From an uncultured Bacteroidales bacterium (GTDB taxonomy: Bacteria; Bacteroidota; Bacteroidia; Bacteroidales; Bacteroidaceae), in the NCBI GenBank assembly GCA_902800305.1, contig CADCDP010000014.1, positions 1 through 64,000 of the forward strand: a stretch of DNA of 64,000 bases, written 5' to 3'. The position numbers were made by a program, and so were the translations under genes. Under the pieces are notes generated by a model, which saw only the letters and a program-made list of their open reading frames with translations, was not told where the DNA came from and did not search any database. Each line of letters starts with the position of its first letter. Position 1 is the stretch's first letter. Positions 50,677 to 58,268 of the stretch are shown in pieces.

Positions 50677-51578
50677 AGAGACATAGTTACTGGAAGGAAA
50701 TGGCAAAATACCATTTCTTTAAGATTGGATTTTCAATACTTGGTGCCAAACTGGTGCAGAAAATAAAATATCGTATAATATTCGGTAGGAATTTAGATTG
50801 GGACAATCCTGACACGTTGAATGCTAAGATACATTGGCTGAAACTCAACGTTAGAGAGGATTTCCATACTATTGTGGCAGATAAATATGCTGCCAGGAAA
50901 TGGTTGGCAGACAGATTTGGAGAGGAGTATCTGATTCCCTTGCTTTATAAGACAGACCGTTGGCAAGATGTAAGACCGGAGAACATACCTCACGAGCCAT
51001 GCATTATCAAGAGTAATAATGGTTGTGGCGATTATTTTATCATCAAAGACTTCTCTGAATATACCGATGAGGACTGGGATAATATCCGTAATGACTGTAG
51101 GATATGGATGTCGAAGAATCTCTTCTACAAAGGTCAGGAATGGCAATATAAGAATATGAAGCCTTGTATTATAGTAGAGAAGCTGCTACAGACTAAGGAT
51201 GGCAAGGTGCCAAATGATTATAAACTGAATTATTTTAACGGCAAGTTGGAGTTTGTCTATTGTTCAGTTGATCGCGAAGGTGGAAATTGGCGCAACATAT
51301 ATGATGCAGAGTGGAAACCGTTACCTTTCCATTGGGTTCCCAAGAAATCATATAGGAAAGACCTGCGAGGACCGGAGATAGAAGCTCCTGCGACATTTGA
51401 AAAAATGAAAGAAATTGGTGCTGAAATTGCTAAACTATTCAAGTATGTGCGTGTGGATTTCTACGATGTGGACGGGAAACTTTATTATGGTGAGGTGACG
51501 CTACATCATGGTAGCGGAGCTGATCCTTTCTTCCCAGATAAATATGACTTTATTTATGGAGAGAAATTGAAACTATAA
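50664..51578 (+). CDS. TupA-like ATP-grasp protein, copy 3
   Basis: 304-residue third member of the family in this locus. It keeps NPDTLNAKIHWLKLNVRED (about 48-66), KYAARKWLADRFGEEYLIPL, CIIKSNNGCGDYFIIKDFSE (in place of the THDSG pattern of the other copies), NDYKLNYFNGKLEFVYCSVD and RVDFYDVDGKLYYGEVTLHH. The substitution of HDSG by NNGCG in the phosphate loop region sets it apart and may reflect another substrate. It overlaps the HAD gene by 13 bases. Confidence 0.84.
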   Translation: MAKIKRHSYWKEMAKYHFFKIGFSILGAKLVQKIKYRIIFGRNLDWDNPDTLNAKIHWLKLNVREDFHTIVADKYAARKWLADRFGEEYLIPLLYKTDRWQDVRPENIPHEPCIIKSNNGCGDYFIIKDFSEYTDEDWDNIRNDCRIWMSKNLFYKGQEWQYKNMKPCIIVEKLLQTKDGKVPNDYKLNYFNGKLEFVYCSVDREGGNWRNIYDAEWKPLPFHWVPKKSYRKDLRGPEIEAPATFEKMKEIGAEIAKLFKYVRVDFYDVDGKLYYGEVTLHHGSGADPFFPDKYDFIYGEKLKL

Positions 51579-51584
51579 TCGGGA

Positions 51585-52040
51585 ATGAAAAAGCATAAGA
51601 TTTGTTTTGTTTCCAGTTCTGGTGGACATTGGGAACAATTGAAGAAATTGCAGCCACTGATGGATAAGTATGGTGGCTTTATGGTGACAGAAAAGACGAT
51701 GTTTGAAGCATCGGAGGCGAAGTACTTCATGAGGCAGACAGATCTGAAAGATAAATTGATGAGTCCGAAGATGGTTGTTAATAGCCTCAAAGCTATCTGT
51801 ATCTGGATTAAGGAACGTCCAGACTATGTGATAACTACTGGTACGATGGTAGCCTATCCATTCTATCTTCTTTCTTGGTTGTTCCGGAAGAAATTTATTT
51901 TCATAGAAACTTTTGGCCGTGCTAATATGCCAACAGTAGCAGGAAAGATGATGGAGAAGCATAGCAATTTGTTTATTGTGCAGTGGGAGAGCCAAATGAA
52001 GCATTATCATAAAGCGATTTACGGAGGTTGCTTATACTAA
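51585..52040 (+). CDS. PssD/Alg14-like glycosyltransferase subunit
   Basis: 151-residue protein of the Alg14/PssD type, the membrane-associated, acceptor-binding half of a split GT-B enzyme. Landmarks: ICFVSSSGGHWEQLKKLQPL (about 5-24), KPDYVITTGTMVAYPF in the form ERPDYVITTGTMVAYPFYLL (about 78-97), and FIETFGRANMPTVAGKMM. It pairs with the next gene, nine bases downstream, which encodes the catalytic half. Confidence 0.92.
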   Translation: MKKHKICFVSSSGGHWEQLKKLQPLMDKYGGFMVTEKTMFEASEAKYFMRQTDLKDKLMSPKMVVNSLKAICIWIKERPDYVITTGTMVAYPFYLLSWLFRKKFIFIETFGRANMPTVAGKMMEKHSNLFIVQWESQMKHYHKAIYGGCLY

Positions 52041-52048
52041 TTGGTTGA

Positions 52049-52570
52049 ATGGTTGTGATGAACAAGGAGAATGTAAACATATTTGTAACTGTAGGGTCTC
52101 GAAACTATCCCTTTGACAGGCTCTTCCGCAAACTGGATGAATTGTGCGAGGACGGAGTGATTAAAGGGAAGATGTTTGCCCAAACAGGTACATCGACTTA
52201 TCAACCGAAACACTATGAGTACAAGGACTTTATCTCGCAAGACGAGTTTCTGGAGAAGGTGCTGTGGGCTGACATCGTGGTAAGCCACGGAGCTTCAGGG
52301 AGCATCATGAAGGCTCTGAATGCAGGGAAAAAGGTAATTGCAGTGACTCGATTGAGAAAGTATGGCGAACACATCAATGACCACCAGATACAGAATAACG
52401 AAGCGTTTGCTGAAAATGGTTATGTGGTGGCAGTGTTCGAAATGGACGAGCTTGGTAAAGCTTTTGAAGCATATTATAATGGTACAGATAACACTCGTCC
52501 GTGGAAGAATAAAGATCCATTGTCTATCGTCAAGATGATTGACCAGTTCATAGAGGAGAACGATAAGTAG
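52049..52570 (+). CDS. PssE/Alg13-like glycosyltransferase subunit
   Basis: 173-residue donor-binding half of the split enzyme. Landmarks: VNIFVTVGSRNYPFDRLFRK (about 9-28), DIVVSHGASGSIMKALNAGK (about 75-94) and VIAVTRLRKYGEHINDHQ (about 96-113), which form the UDP-sugar site. Start may be 52049 or the ATG three codons later. Together with PssD it would add one sugar to the lipid-linked unit at the cytoplasmic face. Confidence 0.92.
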   Translation: MVVMNKENVNIFVTVGSRNYPFDRLFRKLDELCEDGVIKGKMFAQTGTSTYQPKHYEYKDFISQDEFLEKVLWADIVVSHGASGSIMKALNAGKKVIAVTRLRKYGEHINDHQIQNNEAFAENGYVVAVFEMDELGKAFEAYYNGTDNTRPWKNKDPLSIVKMIDQFIEENDK

Positions 52571-52577
52571 AAGTGAA

Positions 52578-53537
52578 TTGAAGAGAATTGTCAACTATAT
52601 TATTCTTGTGCATAAGAACCCAAAGCAGGTGAAGAGGTTGGTGGGCCGACTAGCTGTGGAAGGGGTGCATTTTTATCTGCATGTTGACCAAAATTGCAGG
52701 ATAGAGGATTTTACGTCTATCGTGCCTGAAAGCGACAGCGTTACATACATCAAGAATAGAGTGGAAAGCACGTGGGGAGATATATCTATCGTGGATGCCG
52801 TTCTTAATTGCTTTAGGGAGATTGAAACTGACGGACAGACGGGGCACTGTGTGTTGCTCTCCGGACAGGACTATCCGCTGAGAAGTGGTGAAGAAATCCG
52901 GGATTTCTTAGCGTCGCATCCTGAAAATAATTTCATCAACATCTATCCCATCCCAGACCCGAAGAAGAAATCGGAAGGAGGTGGTCGGGAACGACTAATA
53001 TCATACACTTTCGACTGTAGGAATCCAAAGGATAACCGCATGAAGGCAAAGATACAGCCTCGGTCGATGAAGCCTAAGACAGTCTTAGGCTTTTGTCGTC
53101 TGATGAGGTACAGACGGGATGTGTTGCCTTTCGCATGTAGAGCATGGTTGCACAGAAGAGAATATCCAGAAGGATTATCAGAGTGCTTTAACGAGATGTG
53201 GATGATGCTGAACATGGATGCGGTGAAGTATCTCCTGGAGGCTTGGGATGAACACCCGGAATACAGGGATTACTATCGGTACACGCATGTACCCGACGAA
53301 ACAGCGTTTGGGGCTATCCTGATGGGGAATGAGAAGATGAGGGAGTCGATACGGCCTATGCTGCACTATGTGTGCTGGGAAGGAGGGGATAATGGCTCCC
53401 CTAAAACCTTGGATGTCGAGGATGTGCGGACTATCATAAAGAAAGAGGATGTATTGTTTGCTAGGAAATTTGATGAAGATAGTCCTGCACTGGACTATAT
53501 AGATGATGAGATCGAAGCTGGTAGAGAAGATTGTTGA
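52578..53537 (+). CDS. Core-2/I-branching beta-1,6-GlcNAc-transferase-like protein (GT14)
   Basis: 319-residue GT14 family glycosyltransferase. Landmarks: YIILVHKNPKQVKRLVGRL (about 8-26), FYLHVDQNC, SVTYIKNRVESTWGDISIVDA (about 54-74), HCVLLSGQDYPLRSGEEIRD (about 92-111) and HVPDETAFGAIL near residue 236. The only reasonable start is a TTG at 52578, since the first in-frame ATG would remove conserved residues. The C-terminal end overlaps the WecG-like gene by 35 bases. Confidence 0.87.
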   Translation: MKRIVNYIILVHKNPKQVKRLVGRLAVEGVHFYLHVDQNCRIEDFTSIVPESDSVTYIKNRVESTWGDISIVDAVLNCFREIETDGQTGHCVLLSGQDYPLRSGEEIRDFLASHPENNFINIYPIPDPKKKSEGGGRERLISYTFDCRNPKDNRMKAKIQPRSMKPKTVLGFCRLMRYRRDVLPFACRAWLHRREYPEGLSECFNEMWMMLNMDAVKYLLEAWDEHPEYRDYYRYTHVPDETAFGAILMGNEKMRESIRPMLHYVCWEGGDNGSPKTLDVEDVRTIIKKEDVLFARKFDEDSPALDYIDDEIEAGREDC

Positions 53538-54246
53538 GACGGAGAGGACTCTCGCAGAAAGAAAAAATCACACAGATTTCACAGATTTTTGGAAACCTAA
53601 AGGTCTGGGGAGGTTTTATTCGTTTCTGAATCCTGTGTCGTATCTGAAAGCACTAAAGCATCAGAAGCTGTTCTGTCAGATGGATGGACTGTTTGTTGAC
53701 GGCGTAATGTTGGTGGCAGCCATTAGAATGTGCTATGGTAAGAAGGTGACGCGTAGGAGTTGCGACATGACTTCTGTCGGAAAGTCGCTTTTAGAGGTGT
53801 CGGTGCGTGAGGGAAAGTCGCTATACATTGTGGCTTCGAAGCAGGAGAGTGTAGAGAGGGCTATGACGATGTTTCGTGAGCGGTTTGAGGGAGTCAACAT
53901 CGTTGGGTATCGTAATGGCTATTTCGCCAATGAGGATGAGATGGACGAGGAGGCTAGGCATATCACCGAAGTGAATCCAGACTTCCTCGTGGTGGGTATG
54001 GGTGCCATCAAACAGGAAGAGTTTCTGCTGCGCGTGAAGAGGGCTGGCTATCGTGGTATCGGCTTCACCTGTGGTGGATTTATCCATCAGACGGCTCTCA
54101 ACGAGACGGACTATTATCCTGCATGGATAGATCGCAGGGACATCCGCTTCCTCTACCGGATGTGGAAGGAGCCATATACACGCAAGCGTTATCTGAGAGC
54201 TGGCTTCTTATTTCCCTTGAAATTCGTGTGGGAAAAATACTTTTGA
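53503..54246 (+). CDS. WecG/TagA/CpsF family glycosyltransferase (GT26)
   Basis: 247-residue GT26 enzyme, a family that transfers N-acetylmannosamine or its uronic acid to lipid-linked GlcNAc. Landmarks: LFVDGVMLVAAIRMCYGKKV (about 63-82), RRSCDMTSVGKSLLEVSVRE, LYIVASKQESVERAM, NPDFLVVGMGAIKQEEFLLR (about 163-182) and GGFIHQTALNET. Typical members read TGVDMV; here this is CDMTSV. The N-terminal 40 residues contain a duplicated 9-base unit that encodes TDF twice, outside the conserved fold. Confidence 0.9.
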   Translation: MMRSKLVEKIVETERTLAERKNHTDFTDFWKPKGLGRFYSFLNPVSYLKALKHQKLFCQMDGLFVDGVMLVAAIRMCYGKKVTRRSCDMTSVGKSLLEVSVREGKSLYIVASKQESVERAMTMFRERFEGVNIVGYRNGYFANEDEMDEEARHITEVNPDFLVVGMGAIKQEEFLLRVKRAGYRGIGFTCGGFIHQTALNETDYYPAWIDRRDIRFLYRMWKEPYTRKRYLRAGFLFPLKFVWEKYF

Positions 54247-54259
54247 AGGCACATAATCC

Positions 54260-55387
54260 ATGAGTGCTTACAAACCGTACTTGGAGTTTATCCGCTATTC
54301 GCTGAATCCTGAGACAGAGTTTTCTTTGGATTCGACGAATATTGACTGGGAGGGGTTGTATCACTTTGCAAGCGAACAAGCCATTCTTGGAGTTGCGTTC
54401 GAGGGTGTGAAACGTCTCAAAGAAAAGGGCGTAAAGCTACCCATCAGGCAGTTGGTGACATGGATTGCGGCTGCCGATGATATAGCGGAACAGAACAAAA
54501 AAATCAATCAAGCAGTACTGAGACTTACGACGAAACTGAAGGAGAAGGGACAGCAGACTTGTATTCTGAAAGGACAAGGGAATAATCTGCTGTATCCGAA
54601 TGTCTATGCCCGGACTCCTGGGGATATTGATGTGTGGGTGAAGCATGAAGGTATCAGCGAGAAGGAGTATATCGGCAAAGTGATTCAATATATAAAAAAG
54701 AAGAATCATCGCGGAAGGGTGACATACCTTCATGTTGAAATCGGAAAGATTGATGGCATAGACGTGGAGTTGCACATTCGTCCCTCGTGTATGAATAGCC
54801 CGATTCACAATCGCAGATTGCAGAAGTGGTTCAACGAACAGGCAGCAGCACAATTCGGACATGAAATAGAGGGATTGCCTGATTGTGGTCCAACGGATTG
54901 TACAGAAAGGATATGTGTGCCAACGACAAATTTTAACATCGTTTTTCTGTTGTCGCATATTTATCGGCATCTACTAATAGAGGGTATTGGATTGAGGCAA
55001 GTGATTGACTACTTCTTTCTTTTGCGGAAAGCAAAAGATGAATGTAAAATGGAAAATGGAGAATTGAGAATTATGTTGCGGTATCTCGGGCTGCGGAAGA
55101 TTGCGGGGGCCATGATGTGGGTGCTGAAAGAGGTATTGGGGATGGAGGAGAAGTACCTGATTGTTCCGCCTAATGAAAAATTAGGGATTTTTCTGTTGGA
55201 TGAAATCATACAAGGTGGCAACTTTGGACGTTATGATGTTCGCACGAAGCATTCCGCATCCAGGTTGTCACGTAATATCGAACGTTTGCAACGGGATGTT
55301 CGTCTCGTATGGTATTTCCCCTCAGAATGTCTATGGGAACCTGTCTTCAGAATCTATCATTTCTTTTGGCGATTGCCCTATCTTTGA
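54260..55387 (+). CDS. Nucleotidyltransferase-fold protein (NTP_transf_5 type)
   Basis: 375-residue protein of the uncharacterised nucleotidyltransferase group frequent in polysaccharide and lasso-type loci. The key segment is CILKGQGNNLLYPNVYARTPGDIDVWV (about 96-122): LKG for the nucleotide site and DIDVWV with the metal-binding Asp pair. A later HVEIGKIDGIDVELHIRPS supplies the third acidic residue. The C-terminal half is helical. It ends the polysaccharide set. The substrate is unknown. Confidence 0.85.
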   Translation: MSAYKPYLEFIRYSLNPETEFSLDSTNIDWEGLYHFASEQAILGVAFEGVKRLKEKGVKLPIRQLVTWIAAADDIAEQNKKINQAVLRLTTKLKEKGQQTCILKGQGNNLLYPNVYARTPGDIDVWVKHEGISEKEYIGKVIQYIKKKNHRGRVTYLHVEIGKIDGIDVELHIRPSCMNSPIHNRRLQKWFNEQAAAQFGHEIEGLPDCGPTDCTERICVPTTNFNIVFLLSHIYRHLLIEGIGLRQVIDYFFLLRKAKDECKMENGELRIMLRYLGLRKIAGAMMWVLKEVLGMEEKYLIVPPNEKLGIFLLDEIIQGGNFGRYDVRTKHSASRLSRNIERLQRDVRLVWYFPSECLWEPVFRIYHFFWRLPYL

Positions 55388-55464
55388 GAGTTTTATTCTG
55401 CACTCAATAGTCCGAGTCCTGCATCGTCACTTGTCTGTAAGTTGGTTCTTGGGAGGACATCAGG

Positions 55465-55610
55465 CATTGTTTTCATAGGACATGGGCGTGAGGCCATACT
55501 GGATATTGGCTGACATCATTGGTGGATATTGAACAGTGTTTTCAAAAGACACGGGCGTGAGACCTTGGTGGATATTGGCTGGCATCGTTGTTGGATATTG
55601 GCGAACATCG
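55465..55610. repeat. 69-bp tandem repeat, about two units
   Basis: GGGCGTGAG at 55484 and 55553, and GGATATTGGC at 55501 and 55570, show a 69-base period. On the minus strand the units are in frame (23 codons) and read ANIQYGLTPMSYEN and ANIHQGLTPVSFEN, within a 61-codon open frame (55460-55645). Between 55388 and 55699 there is nothing else except A-rich sequence with TTTCTTTGAAAGGAAA repeats. Confidence 0.6.
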
Positions 55611-55699
55611 TTGAATATTTCCTTTGAAAGAAAAAATATACACAAAAAGTTTCTTTGAAAGGAAAGATTTTTTCAAAAAAGTTTCTTTAAAAGGAAAAA

Positions 55700-57640
55700 A
55701 TGGATGATTTTGAAAGAAAAATGAGTGTGCTTCGAGATTACCAGATAGAGGTGAAGAGGAGATTGGAGGAGGTGTGGAGAAGTGGGAAGAGTCGTGTGAT
55801 GCTGCAAATGCCAACGGGAACGGGGAAGACGCATGTGGTGGCGGCTGTGATGAGGGATGTTGTGGAAAAATCGAAGGAAGGCGTGGTGGATGAGATGGGT
55901 GTCCAAACTGGAGAGACGGGACAAAGAGTGATGGTAGTGGCGCATCGGAGGGAGTTGATAGAGCAGATGGAGGAGACGGTGAGGAGATATGGCATGAAGG
56001 AGTGGTTGGATGATGGGACTATTGTGGTGACTTCGGTGCAAAAATTGGCGGCTCAAAAGACACAAAATAAGGAAAATCAAGAAGTGGGGCAGATGGAAAG
56101 GATGGTCTCCCCTACTCTTCTCGTGATTGATGAGGCTCACCATGCTACAGCGAAGACTTACAGAATGTTATGGGAACGATTTCCGAAAGCCAAAGTCTTG
56201 GGTGTGACAGCAACGCCATACCGTCTGAATGGTGACGGATTTCAGGATTTGTTCGACACTTTGATTTCCTCTTGGACGGTAAAGCAATTCATCCATGAGG
56301 GGTATTTGGCATTGTTTGACTTTGTGTCGGTACGCCCTGATGGTGAGATGATGAAGCGTGTCCAAGGATTGAAAAAGCGAGGTGTGGATGGTGATTATCA
56401 ACTGAAGGAGATGGGGGCTGTGATGGACAACCGAGCTTGTATCGAGCAGTTGTATCGTTCTTACAGCCAGTATGCCCTGGGGAAAAAGGGCATCATTTAT
56501 GCCATCAATCGTGAACATGCCAATCACATCGCGACATTTTATCGCCAGAAGGGGGTGAATATTGCAGAAGTGGATGCCAGCACGCCATCGGCCACACGAA
56601 AGGCGTTGGTGGAAGATTATCGAGCTGGCAGGTTGGATGTCATTGTGAATGTGGATCTCTTTTCAGAAGGATTGGATTGTCCCGAAGTGGAGTTCATTCA
56701 GTTGGCACGCCCCACCAGGTCGTTGGCCAAATACTTGCAGCAGGTGGGCCGTGGGTTGCGCCCCACTTCGGGAAAGGAAAAGACCATCATATTGGATAAT
56801 GTAGGCATGTATTTCATGTTTGGATTGCCCGATGAAGACTGGAATTGGGAGGCGTTCTTCGCAGGAAAGGGAAAGAATGCCATTGGTGGGATGACGAGGA
56901 CGAAAAAAGCACTTCTGCAGAAGCAACATCCTGTAAACATGGGACTTGGACATGAGGACGAGATGGTGATGATTCGAGGAAGCAAGGTTCAGTCGGAGGA
57001 TTTGGCCAACGACCATGAAGAGGTGAGCGTCTATGAAGAGGAACAGAGATTCGGTTTGCGGCAAGGGACAAGGTTGCTGACACCTGCACAATATCTGAGC
57101 ATCGGAACCTTTGTCGGTGAGTATGCGGTGGCGAGAAGTTTGGACACGGAATACGGTTGGGTCAACTTCTACGTTATCAACAAGCAGGGACGGGCGAAAT
57201 TGCTGGGGCCTCACCAACACGTGGAATTGCAGGACGATGGTTTTGCGAAGGTGTTGACATTTGATGGCAGAACTATCTATACTGACCTTCTGACCAACAC
57301 TTCCATTCCATGTTATCCCAATGAAGTCAAGACGGTTGGCTGGTTGCATTTTGCCAGATATGGCGATGTGTGGAGTCTGAGGGTCAAAGGGTTATCCTAC
57401 GTCCCGTTTGGATTGGATGACCTGTTGATGACGGGGGATGCTTTTCAGAAGAGGGTTCGATACAACGGAAAGGAACTGACTTTGTACCTCAATAAATCGA
57501 TGCCACAGAAGTGTTTCGAACTGATTTCGTACACGAAGGATGGCAGAAAGATTCTCCGCAATTTGTCCACCCATAAATACTATTTATATAGCAATAGCAC
57601 AGGGCTGAAACAGACCACCATAAAAGGGGTGAAGCTTTAG
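55700..57640 (+). CDS. Superfamily 2 DEAD/DEAH helicase
   Basis: 646-residue SF2 helicase of the SSL2/RecQ-neighbour type. Motif I is QMPTGTGKTHVV (about 36-47), motif II IDEAHHATAK with DEAH (about 142-151), motif III GVTATPYRLNGDGF (about 167-180), and the second RecA domain has IIYAINREHANHI, VDLFSEGLDCPEVEFIQLARP and motif VI QQVGRGLRPTSGK (about 348-360). The C-terminal 220 residues are specific to this group and I do not recognise a domain. It stands alone; no nuclease or methylase is next to it, so a restriction or defence role has no support here. Confidence 0.88.
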   Translation: MDDFERKMSVLRDYQIEVKRRLEEVWRSGKSRVMLQMPTGTGKTHVVAAVMRDVVEKSKEGVVDEMGVQTGETGQRVMVVAHRRELIEQMEETVRRYGMKEWLDDGTIVVTSVQKLAAQKTQNKENQEVGQMERMVSPTLLVIDEAHHATAKTYRMLWERFPKAKVLGVTATPYRLNGDGFQDLFDTLISSWTVKQFIHEGYLALFDFVSVRPDGEMMKRVQGLKKRGVDGDYQLKEMGAVMDNRACIEQLYRSYSQYALGKKGIIYAINREHANHIATFYRQKGVNIAEVDASTPSATRKALVEDYRAGRLDVIVNVDLFSEGLDCPEVEFIQLARPTRSLAKYLQQVGRGLRPTSGKEKTIILDNVGMYFMFGLPDEDWNWEAFFAGKGKNAIGGMTRTKKALLQKQHPVNMGLGHEDEMVMIRGSKVQSEDLANDHEEVSVYEEEQRFGLRQGTRLLTPAQYLSIGTFVGEYAVARSLDTEYGWVNFYVINKQGRAKLLGPHQHVELQDDGFAKVLTFDGRTIYTDLLTNTSIPCYPNEVKTVGWLHFARYGDVWSLRVKGLSYVPFGLDDLLMTGDAFQKRVRYNGKELTLYLNKSMPQKCFELISYTKDGRKILRNLSTHKYYLYSNSTGLKQTTIKGVKL

Positions 57641-57745
57641 CCGCTTGCATGATACCTCTCATGCGGCAGAAGAGATAGCACACAAGCAGCAGAGGGAATA
57701 ACTCATAGTTGGCAGAGCCGAACACACACGGGATGCTAACGACAA

Positions 57746-57791
57746 AAAACGAGAGGGGGACGCTTCCGAAAAAGCGTTCCCCTCTCGTTTT
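57746..57791. terminator. Bidirectional terminator between the helicase and tRNA-Thr
   Basis: AAAACGAGAGGGGGACGCTT (57746-57765) pairs with AAGCGTTCCCCTCTCGTTTT (57772-57791), 20 pairs with one G-U pair and a six-base loop. The minus strand ends in six T, the plus strand in four T. Confidence 0.85.
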
Positions 57792-57809
57792 GAGCTTCTT
57801 GTCGGATTG
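57791..57809. repeat. Partial copy of the tRNA-Thr 3' end
   Basis: TGAGCTTCTTGTCGGATTG matches 57905-57923 (the 3' end of tRNA-Thr and two flanking bases) at 17 of 19 positions, 114 bases away. Duplicated tRNA ends usually mark integrase attachment sites. Confidence 0.55.
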
Positions 57810-57840
57810 TATATCCGAAAAGCCAGCCGGCGGCAGTCTT

Positions 57841-57907
57841 TCAAGAATTCATCGGCAGTTGTCATTCGAAAGTAAACTTTCGACTCCAACTGCCGATAAA
57901 TTCTTGA
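57841..57907. repeat. 67-bp near-perfect cruciform abutting tRNA-Thr
   Basis: 57841-57861 and 57887-57907 are inverse at 20 of 21 positions, and an inner repeat (TCGAAAGT at 57866-57873 against ACTTTCGA at 57876-57883) fills the loop. The right arm ends on the last base of the tRNA. Confidence 0.75.
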
Positions 57908-57980
57908 GCCTCTTGTCGGATTCGAACCAACGACCCCGAGATTACAAATCACGTGCTCTGGCCAACTGAGCTAAAGAGGC
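57907..57980 (-). tRNA. tRNA-Thr (TGT)
   Basis: On the minus strand: acceptor GCCTCTT...AAGAGGC, D arm GCTC...GAGC, anticodon TGT in the loop TTTGTAA, T loop TTCGAAT. One T-T mismatch in the anticodon stem. No encoded CCA. It follows the SRP-like RNA directly and shares its promoter. Confidence 0.95.
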
Positions 57981-57984
57981 GGGT

Positions 57985-58080
57985 GGGCAAGCTGACTACA
58001 TCGCGCCGCTACAACCAAGTGCCCTTGCTGCGGTCAAGCCCTGGGGGATTCCGAGGGAGCTGGCCGTGTAGGACTTACCC
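57985..58080 (-). ncRNA. ffs: Structured RNA, probable small SRP RNA
   Basis: On the minus strand a 96-base RNA begins GGGTAAG and ends CTTGCCC, which pair, and folds into a long rod with CTACA/TGTAG and CCAGG/CTTGG helices. Length, rod shape, the GATGTAG near the 3' end and the apical TTGACCGCAGCAAGGG stretch resemble bacterial small SRP RNA, although a canonical GGAA tetraloop is not visible. A promoter stands just upstream, and ffh, which encodes its protein partner, lies 0.9 kb away. The existence of an RNA gene is well supported; its identity less so. Confidence 0.55.
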
Positions 58081-58104
58081 GTATGGCTTTTTTGTTAAGC
58101 GAGT

Positions 58105-58137
58105 GCAAAGGTAGGACTAATTTATGAACTGACCAAA
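58105..58137 (-). promoter_or_regulatory. Promoter (-33 TTTG, -7 TACCTTTG) for the SRP-like RNA and tRNA-Thr
   Basis: On the minus strand TTTG (58137-58134) and TACCTTTG (58113-58106) are separated by 20 bases, the ideal spacing. Transcription would start near 58099, about 20 bases before the structured RNA. Confidence 0.8.
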
Positions 58138-58164
58138 CTTTTTCAGGTAAAAGTGCTCAATGAA

Positions 58165-58223
58165 AAGTGAAAAATTTGCTATCGTACCCTTTACTTTCTC
58201 TCGTGGTAGCAAATTTTTCACTT
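58165..58223. repeat. 17-bp perfect inverted repeat upstream of dedA
   Basis: AAGTGAAAAATTTGCTA (58165-58181) and TAGCAAATTTTTCACTT (58207-58223) are exact inverses with a 25-base loop. It lies between the two divergent promoters. Confidence 0.7.
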
Positions 58224-58252
58224 TACACTCTTCAATTTTCACTTTATTTCCG

Positions 58253-58260
58253 TACCTTTG
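58253..58260 (+). promoter_or_regulatory. -7 box (TACCTTTG) for dedA, almost touching the start codon
   Basis: TACCTTTGC ends eight bases before the ATG at 58269. With the usual distance to the start point, the mRNA would have a leader of only a few bases or none. Confidence 0.6.
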
Positions 58261-58268
58261 CACCCATT

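Noticed and set aside
55700..57640. Antiphage defence or restriction system around the helicase
   Set aside because: No nuclease, methylase or other defence gene adjoins it; the flanks are repeats, a terminator and tRNA/RNA genes.
58167..58268. Longer DedA start at 58167
   Set aside because: This extension runs through a perfect inverted repeat and the -7 box of the gene, so it cannot be in the transcript.
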